A stretch of 64,000 nucleotides of DNA, taken from contig JAPWDM010000005.1 in assembly GCA_035578155.1 (NCBI GenBank), positions 54,070,454 to 54,134,453 of the forward strand, written 5' to 3'. Positions within the stretch are counted from its first letter, which is position 1; the number at the start of each line of letters is the position of its first letter. The stretch is from Brachynemurus nebulosus (taxonomy: Eukaryota; Arthropoda; Insecta; Neuroptera; Myrmeleontidae). Below the pieces are notes generated by a model, which worked only from the letters and a program-made list of their open reading frames with translations, did no database searches and had not been told where the DNA came from. The position numbers and the translations under genes are program-made. This document shows positions 55,925 to 64,000 of this stretch, piece after piece.

Positions 55925-57973
55925 CAGGGCCGGATCACCGAATAGACAAATGAGACAAATGTCTAGGGCCCGATTATTTGAAGGCTCTGGTTAAACTATG
56001 TATTTTGAATATTTGAATCAATATTTTCGATTTGTTTTAGTTTTTCACACAATCAATAGAAGCCGCACAAAATGATAATGAATCTCTCAAAATAGGAGTA
56101 GAATAGAAATAGTAAATGTTTTCTTTTTTGCTCTTCAATTCTACTTTTCGGGGAAATTTTAACAAAAGTAGTAGTGAAATCTTTCACCAGAGAAACGCCT
56201 CAGGAACTCCCATAGGTAAATCCCGCTCGGAGGAGAGAGAAAGGGGTCCTGGTAAGAAGAAAATCTCTAGAGCCCAAGAGTGCAAGGGCGCTCATACTCG
56301 GGGGCAGGGGCCGCGGCACTCTAGCTGATCATGGTTGGACAAAAACTTCAAAAAAATAGCTGGAAGAAAGCAAATCGACGTTTTTTTTTTGCACGTGAAT
56401 GCTATTTTTGTGAAAAATACGCACTACAGTGGCCATCCAATGGTACGTACTCCGATTTTACGTAGTGACGTCAGCGATTTAGTGGGGTTCTCCTCTCACA
56501 GATATGTTGTCGTTTGTTTGTGTTAGTGAAAATTTATGTACCAAGCCAGAGTCAGGGCCGTAGGTAATATTGTCAAAGGGTCTCGTAGCCTTTAAAAATT
56601 TTTAAATTTCACTGAAGATATACTATATATATGCACATATTCTGTATACGTAATATGCAAAATGCAAATGCAAAATGAGTAAAGTAAAATTCTAGAATAT
56701 TCTAATCGTCAACTAGCAGAGATATCAAAAAACAGACCTCACCGTTGAATTGGTCACTAAAATTGAGATCAAACAGTGTAGTTTGGCAAAAATTCTAGAA
56801 TATTCTATTTGTCAACTAGCAAAGATATTGAAAAATCAATTGTACCATTTAATTGTCCATTGAAAAAGAGGTCAAATTACATATTTTGACAGATGTTCTA
56901 GAATATTCTATTCGTCAACTAGCAACGATATTAAAAAACAGACGTCGCCATTGAATTGGCTACCAAAAAAGAGACGAAATAAGACATTTTTAGAAATGTT
57001 CTAGAATATTTCATTTGTCAACTAACAAAGATATTGGAAAATCTACTGCACCACTTAATTGTCCAACCAAAATTAACCTAATGTAAACTAAATGTCCGAT
57101 TTCGACAAACAACTTTTACTATTTGACGAATAGAATATTCTAGAACATTTATCAAAATGCGCTATTCCATCTTTTATTCGATGACCAATTAAATGGTGCA
57201 ATCGATTTTTCGATATCTTTGTTAGTTGACGAATAGAACATTCTAGAATTTTTGTCAAAATGCGCTGCTTAATTTAATTTTTAGTGCCCATTTTAATAGC
57301 GAAGTTTGTTTTTTGGTATCTTTGCTAGTTCACGAGTAGAATATTCTAGAATCTTTGTCAGCTTCTACTATTTGGCGTCTTTTACGCTGACGAATGCGAT
57401 AATGAAGTTGATTTTTCGACAGTTTTCTAAAAATCGTCACTCATATTCATTAGTAAACATTCGATTTCCTTTGTCTACACAACCGAATTTTAGGTGTAAA
57501 TTGTCTCTTAAGATAATTTTGTTTTAAATAAATTCAGATAAATAATATTTACCAACCCCCCAAATAAAAGTTAGCCGACGCCCCTTATCTTCCGATTTTA
57601 CGTACTTCCCCTTAAATTTGCACCGACCACTACGTAAAATTGGATTTGTGGTGTATTCGTAAGTCGTGGTTCCCCCTAGTTGGTTATGTTTGCTGTAAAA
57701 TTTCGAAAAAAGGTATCCGGAGAAAAGAAAACGACGTTCTTTTTTATTTGCTCGTCAGTGTTATTTTTGGGGAAACATTTCGGGAAAAAGAACCCAGAGA
57801 AAGGGAAATGACGTTTTTTTTGGCTCGCCTCTGTTATTTTTGGGGGAAATACCGAAATTTGGGAATTTTTATGGCTACTTGCAAATCAGTTTTCGTCATC
57901 CAATATTCCTTACCCATGTTGCAGCCCATTCTCCCGACAAATTTTCACGCAAGTGTGAGTTAATCCGGCTCTG
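55925..57973. mobile_element. CAGGGCCGGAT-bounded segment within the nested element
   Basis: CAGGGCCGGATCACCGAATA at the left and TTAATCCGGCTCTG at the right face each other. The flanks (ACACCGCT and ATCCAAGT) do not match, so this may be two partial elements rather than one insertion. The two 70- to 107-codon frames inside have no known domain. Confidence 0.4.
56690..57400. repeat. inverted pair of ~103-bp satellite arrays
   Basis: ATTCTAGAATATTCTATTTG plus GTCAACTAGCAAAGATAT recurs at about 56690, 56790, 56890 and 57000. The reverse orientation follows at about 57130, 57236 and 57335. The symmetry centre is near 57065. The monomer matches that of 15120-15930. Confidence 0.85.
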
Positions 57974-58620
57974 ATCCAAGTCACTTAAAAATAGCAAATA
58001 ACAAATTTTTTTATGCATCAATTTTTCTTTACTTTTATTAAATAACTAATTATTACTCAAATATGGGCTCTTAGACACATTGAAATTAAAATAAAGTAAA
58101 AAGAAATTGCCTTAAAAGAAGGTTTCGGTTTCGGCCCAAACTGAGACAGCGACCCGCGACCGAAATTCGGTTCTGGTTTCGATTAAAAAACTAGTTTCGG
58201 TCGGATACTAGTAATAATAATTTAATAGGGAATGTATTGTGCAACGATTAATAAATTTCTGGGATAAGTTTTTTTTTTTTTAAATAGTGACTGTAATTTT
58301 GGAGCGACACTATATTTGGCTATTTTTGAGTTATTACATAAATAATTTAGTTATTTTTGGGCTGCTTGAACGCCACTCATCGGAGGTTCTTGTCAAAACT
58401 CTTCTGGCAACAGTGCTGCCTTGGAATTAGTCATGTCAGTTGTAGAGTAGATACGCGTTTAATTTTAAATTCATGTTTCATTGTCTGCTAAATTTTTAGT
58501 ACACATTTTAAATTAAAAGATTTTAAATTAACCTAGTAAATTATTTAAAATGTCTGCGATCGACTGTCGAACTGTTCGCGATCGACCGGTCGATCGCGAT
58601 CGACCGTTTGCCCACCCCTG

Positions 58621-60834
58621 GACTCTAGCGCCTTTTGGTGAGATGTTATTATACCACTCTTCATTCAGTCGTTCCACAAGCAGTGAACATGCACTGACAT
58701 GAATTGTTGATGATTGTTGTCTTGCTGTACTGTGATTGTTAATCAATAATCACAGTAGACACGAATGTGGATGTGATATGTACGCGAAACATAAGGGATG
58801 ACACATATACATACACATATGACATATACACGCACAAGCTCAATATACATATGTATATAACATATAGGTGGGGATTTTACGTCATCTTTTGGCCATACCA
58901 GTTAGGCCGTATGAGATAGCTAGTTATATGTCTGTAATCTGTGGTTAAAACAGTCAAAGACTATATGTTATAAAAAGGAAAAATATTTGGGCAGATACCT
59001 ATCGCCACTAGATATGACTAAAATTACATAAACAAATTAATAATTTCCATTCAAGCAATTTCTAATAGAATTAAACACAATATAAAACAATTAACATGTT
59101 CCACAGTGTTTACCGTGTTCAGCTTGTCACTATTAATTAAAAAATATTTAATATAAAATATTCAACTGACTAAAAATTACTCCGTAATTACTTCATAGTT
59201 CATTATCTATATGTAAAAATATTATAGATTCATAATACAGTAGAAACTTTCAATAATGCCAAATTGGTCTAGAAAGGGGGTAAAATTCTTCCTATATCCC
59301 CACTCTGGCTCCGCATTCTTCATCGTCACATTTCGTTTCACTTCTTGTAAATAACGCCAGTTATTTTAAAAGAAAAAAAAATTGTTTAATTCTCGCTCGG
59401 AATAGAACTGTAGAACAGAGAGGCAGGACTCATAGTGAGATTATTGAGAGTGAGATTGTTGTGGACTTGCACTGTCTTTAAAACGATACAATATATCAAT
59501 TAATGTAAAACTTGAAGGAAATAAGTTATTTTAATTTTCATATAGGTGGATATTTAAAACAGTTAGCTCCATATAGCTCTAAACAACTGTACAATATTTT
59601 AAGTATTTGAGACAGTGTCTGATATAATTTGCAATGTTTTAATTATGTATCTTAACGCGCTATTATTGGCGTAAGCTATTTTCCATTTATATGTCAAAAG
59701 CAATCATCAGTTGACCCCGAATTGGTCATGTGGCTAGCATCTCCGGACTTCATACCTGATATAAATCTTTATAAACGTTACAATAGTTTAAAAATAAACT
59801 AAAAAAAATTGGAAAAAAGCGTACCTAACAAAAAAGCGGAAAAAAGCCGACCTTTCAAATTTTCTTTCAAAAGCTTGTAATTTTTTTTTTTTGCACCGAT
59901 TATATTTTAGATTTAGTGTCCCAAAAAAGTAGTTTCTGTCAAAACATCGTTTGATCTTTTGATTTCAGACCACCTATTGAAACCTTGTATTGTGTCCTGA
60001 AAAAGGCATTTTTAAGCATTAATTTTAATGCTAACAATGAGTGTAAATCGCATCGTTATCATCCCGAAGGAAAAGATATTTTTTCTTATATTTACAGAAA
60101 TACCTAATAATCTGACAAAGGTTCCAGACCGATTGTATATTATTAGGTTTCCTTTAAAAAAAGAAAATTGTTAAAAGTGTGTCTTTTTTTAACTTCCTAA
60201 CCCAGAATAACCCGTTAAAATTTCTGATGCTGACATACTCAGGCTTGTTTCCTAGTACAAGCAAAATCATTTCATCAGAATTAATAAATTCTAAGCAATT
60301 AGATAATAAACTCGTTTCCCCAACGCTATCACCATTTCCAGTTTTCTATAATTATCGTTCTCAAACGACAACACTTCCCAACCTTTTAATTATTAGATCT
60401 CTTTACAAATCACTTGACAGCGAAAAGACTACTAACACTTAAATGACACTAAAATATCTAATAATTACTTTGATTTTCAGAATAAATTAAAAGCTTTTTT
60501 TTAACATTTTCGTACTTATACGATTATTTAACCCAATTTTCATATAATATTTACGAGTATACATAATATTTTAGACATCAGTTCAGTGTTTGTTTTATGA
60601 AGTTAACTATACAGGCGGTAGGGGAAAATATTTAATTAACATATCATATAATAATATATAAAACAAAAACGGTCCCTAAAAGTATAATAGACATAATAAA
60701 AACGTTGTAACTAAATACAATAGCGGCTCGTGTGTTTTTCTAATGGTACGGCTGAAGATTAAAATACAAATAGTATTTCTTTTTACTGATATAAAAATTC
60801 AAAATACCCCCTGCTCGCAGCATCCTGCATAACA
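58621..60834. other. AT-rich stretch without recognised genes
   Basis: The 72-codon minus frame at 58528-58746 overlaps the end of the outer MITE and is an artefact. The frame at 60179-60442 shows no family motif. Confidence 0.4.
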
Positions 60835-61456
<622 letters not shown>

Positions 61457-61736
61457 AAACTGTCAACAGTGATGTACTTATTTGAAAAATATGTATATTA
61501 GAGGTACAAATACATTCACACACATAGATATACGTATATATACATTTTGTACTATATACGTCGTTAAATTGGTTCCATATCAATATACCTATCCTATCAT
61601 CAATGACACAAATAATGCATTTAAACAAAATATCTATGTAGTAGTGTTTCCTAGCCCATGGGGTAGACGTACCCAAACTGGATCTATACTTTTTCTTTAA
61701 ATAATAATAAATTTATAAACTTTATATTAACTTTTT

Positions 61737-61805
61737 ACCGAAGTTCCCAATTTTTATGGACTAGTTTCCAAAGGATATTAGTCCATAAAAATTGAGAACT
61801 TCGGT
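61737..61805. repeat. 27-bp inverted repeat with short loop
   Basis: ACCGAAGTTCCCAATTTTTA at the left pairs with TAAAAATTGAGAACTTCGGT at the right, continuing through TGGACTA / TAGTCCA. The single mismatch and 15-bp loop suggest a small hairpin MITE. Confidence 0.75.
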
Positions 61806-62624
61806 TTAAAAGAACTTATAAATAAGAAATTTATTTTCCATAAATGTGTACATGTTTGAAAGCAGATGATTTTATTAAAAATATTCTCAATTTGATACAT
61901 TATAAGCACTAACTGGTTTATTTCGGCTTTTTCAGATTATTTTGAATAATTTTGTAGATTTATATTATTAACATTAAATACGTCTAGAAAGTATTTTTCG
62001 TCTCCAGATTAATATTTTATTTGAGGATTGTTCACTTTTTACGGCAAAAATTAAACCAATTCTATCAAAGAAATTAAATTCTTCTTTATTGATTGCCATC
62101 AATTAGTAGTACTCATGTTAGTATTCATATTATGCAACTAATAAACGTTAAGTTTTTTTTAGCGTAGGTCAATCTTAAGGTCAAGAATATCCAAAACTAG
62201 CAACATGACACATGTGACCGATTTAGGGAAAAAGTAAACAGGTTTATTAATCAGTCTTATAATTTAATTACGTATTTCAAGATTTCACTTGAATTGAACT
62301 ACCTGGAAACGATTCTACAATAAAATTGATAAGTAATCCGTAGATCCTCTATTAATTGAAATATATATTTGTTTATATAATTGATTTTGTATTTTAAAAG
62401 TACCAAAAGGCTTTACTGACCAACTTTTGGTACATTCATCCTTAAAGATTTTGTTTCACAAATACATTCAGATGCAGACATCTTTTCACCAATATAAGTA
62501 GGTATGTATGTATGCATATCCACATACGTATATCTCACTATTACAGTTATATACATACATACACATTATATGATTATACACATACAACATAGTTGTAAAC
62601 ACACTAAAATTATAGAAAATAAAT

Positions 62625-62931
62625 TGACTTTTTTTTTCTTATTTTCTCAAAAACTAGCTAACCTAGAATAATAGTTCCAAAACCTTTTTTATGTCATTTT
62701 TTCCCGTCTTTGCAATGGTGTAAAAAAATTTGACAAAAACTTTTAAATTATAGCAAATTTTGGCCAAAAACTCATTTTCACAAAAAATGCTCAAAAAACC
62801 ATGTTCCTGAGCTCCGACGTTTTTGGCTGAAGAACTCATCCAAGATTTTTGGACTTCCAACGTTGTCACCAAATTTCGTAAAACTAGCAGTTTTTCCTGA
62901 AGCGCTATCGTGCTGATACATAAATACATAA

Positions 62932-63019
<88 letters not shown>

Positions 63020-63147
63020 TTTAGTGAATGTTATTTTTGGGCTCTAGGGACCTCAAAACAAATTTCTGCCATATTTTCGGGCTGAACTTCGACTATGGCT
63101 AACACCATAATAGCTGAATTTCCAGAATTCTTTCTGGAAATTCGCTA
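62625..63147 (+). mobile_element. TAGCGAA element with TA array
   Basis: AACTAGCTAACCTAGAATAA, TTTTTTATGTCATTTTTTCC, CTCCGACGTTTTTGGCTGAA and TTTCTGCCATATTTTCGGGC follow the family order. It ends in GGAAATTCGCTA. The TA run (62945-63016) stands between GCTGATACATAAATACATA and AATTTTAGTGAATGTT. The 5' terminus is diverged. Confidence 0.75.
62945..63016. repeat. (TA)n microsatellite, about 72 bp
   Basis: A pure TA run preceded by ATAAATACATA repeats that look like decayed array. Confidence 0.95.
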
Positions 63148-63280
63148 AAAGTTATTTACCTACAATTTTTTCAAAAAAATTCTATAAATTTGAATATGCT
63201 TTTTTACTATGCGAGTTAGGTACTTTTCTATTATAATTGACTCGGTGATCTAGTTTTACATAAATCAAGTTCTTAACCAG

Positions 63281-63360
63281 CGGAGTGACTGGGCGTGCTT
63301 AGGCACTGGTACTTGCCTGGTAGGTCAAGGGTTCAAAATCCCACGGCCGGCAATACTCGT
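63281..63360 (+). mobile_element. SINE head fragment
   Basis: GTGACTGGGCGTGCTTAGGC, ACTGGTACTTGCC, GGTCAAGGGTTCAAAATCCC and GGCCGGCAATACTCGTTAA correspond to the head of the SINE at 44905-44815. The B box is degenerate by an inserted A. The SINE body is absent. Confidence 0.72.
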
Positions 63361-63627
63361 TAATTTACGTTTAATCTATTTCACTTAAATTTAAGCATGA
63401 TTCATCACTTGCGAATTTAAGGAATTCCGATTTTATTAGTCTTATCTCTTTCATTATTGCACTTACGTAAATTTTAAATTTGCAGTTTGTTTTTAGAAAA
63501 GAATAGAAGATTGATTTGTTTCGAATATTATTTAATTTTTTAACGATGACTCATGCTCAATTGTATTTGAAACGGGGTATAGAAGAGAAAATACAATGAC
63601 TTGTGTCCATGCTGTATATACTTACAC

Positions 63628-63940
63628 GTATGACAATTAGGCTTGCGACGAATTTTCGGCAACTATTCTGTATTCGATCTATTCGGCCATTATTTGATAC
63701 TCGGCCGAGTACCGAGTCGCAGGGAATGTATTTAAAGTACCTATACATACTGCAAAAATATCTTTTTGTCTACTTCAAGTAAATAAATGCGTCAGATTTC
63801 GTTTTTTTTGCACTATTTGGTATTCGGTCGAGTACCGAGTACTGAAAGAGTATTCGGCCGAATACCAAATAGTGCAAGAAAACGAAATTAGATGCATTTA
63901 TTTACTTAAAGTAGACAAAAAAATATTCTTGCAGTATGTA
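63628..63940. mobile_element. hAT-like terminal region with a 197-bp palindrome
   Basis: TAGGCTTGCGACGAATTTTC may be a left end. TTCGGCCGAGTACCGAGT motifs repeat in both orientations. 63744-63940 is one palindrome: TACATACTGCAAAAATATCT pairs with AGAAT-containing ATTCTTGCAGTATGTA at the other edge, around a CGAGTACTGAAAGAG centre. The right end was not found. Confidence 0.6.
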
Positions 63941-64000
63941 CAGTCGACTCTCGTTAATTCGAAACTCGAGGGAATCTTAAAATATTACGAATTATAGAGA
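63941..64000 (+). mobile_element. start of a pogo-like element, cut by the window end
   Basis: TA then CAGTCGACTCTCGTTAATTC and GAAACTCGAGGGAATC. CAGT at the end after a TA is typical of pogo/Tigger elements. It begins exactly where the palindrome stops. Confidence 0.55.

Larger units (their letters stand above)
55672..58210. mobile_element. 2.54-kb hAT-like element nested in the outer MITE
   Basis: The ends TAGTATCCGACCGAAA and TTTCGGTCGGATACTA are inverted. The 8-mer GTAATAAT flanks both sides (55664-55671 and 58211-58218). The subterminal regions are full of TTTCGG / CCGAAA repeats. The interior includes CAGGGCCGGAT-type ends and a satellite. No transposase was seen. Confidence 0.9.
55499..58620. 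mobile_element. outer MITE split by a 2.5-kb insertion
   Basis: CAGGGGTGGGCAAAC and GTTTGCCCACCCCTG are exact inverted ends. Removing 55672-58210 and one duplicated 8-mer leaves about 575 bp. Near-identical GTCTAGCG and CTCTAGCG occur close to the two outer borders, not perfectly placed. The right end carries GATCGACCGGTCGATCGCGA, a palindromic motif array. Confidence 0.82.

Overview
The window is AT-rich animal DNA carrying part of one recognisable gene, the insect wing-selector gene vestigial (vg), on the minus strand. Five consecutive coding exons can be read with GT-AG borders and an unbroken frame: 31964-31805, 31726-31514, 31442-31254, 3361-3151 and 3082-2829. Together they give 342 codons. 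The third exon encodes the Scalloped-interaction (TONDU) domain and the fourth encodes the conserved SSPMSARNFP...FWNSHY block. No convincing first exon was found above 31964 and no terminal exon below 2829, so both ends of the gene probably lie outside the window. Vestigial, mariner, piggyBac and hAT remnants and very long TA repeats fit a winged insect. I cannot name the order.

Layout: 1-2828 is the intron after the last visible exon, with a mariner remnant and a MITE. 2829-3361 holds two exons separated by a 68-bp intron. 3362-31253 is a 27.9-kb intron packed with transposable elements and satellite arrays. 31254-31964 holds three exons separated by introns of 71 and 78 bp. 31965-64000 lies upstream of the visible exons; it is probably another intron of at least 32 kb and is again almost all repeats.

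The rest is a nested mosaic of mostly non-autonomous DNA transposons. Several can be delimited to the base by terminal inverted repeats (TIRs) and target-site duplications (TSDs). hAT-like: 17317-18991, with a broken transposase tail, 21506-22110, 23028-23479, 36129-39663 and 55672-58210. MULE-like: 13321-16398. piggyBac-like: 51997-52917 and 53694-54312. Foldback elements occur at 39772-40055 and 40435-41856.

Three patterns stand out. (1) The hAT-like elements have similar short termini, but each carries its own short palindromic motif repeated near its ends. (2) The tandem satellites (266-bp, about 103-bp and 120-bp units) sit inside bracketed elements. (3) Long (TA)n arrays lie at a fixed internal place in at least two element families, and one copy lacks the array. 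A tRNA-derived SINE is split by the 36129-39663 element, and an intact SINE at 44606-44905 shows the empty site. No host gene other than vg, and no canonical RNA gene, could be supported.
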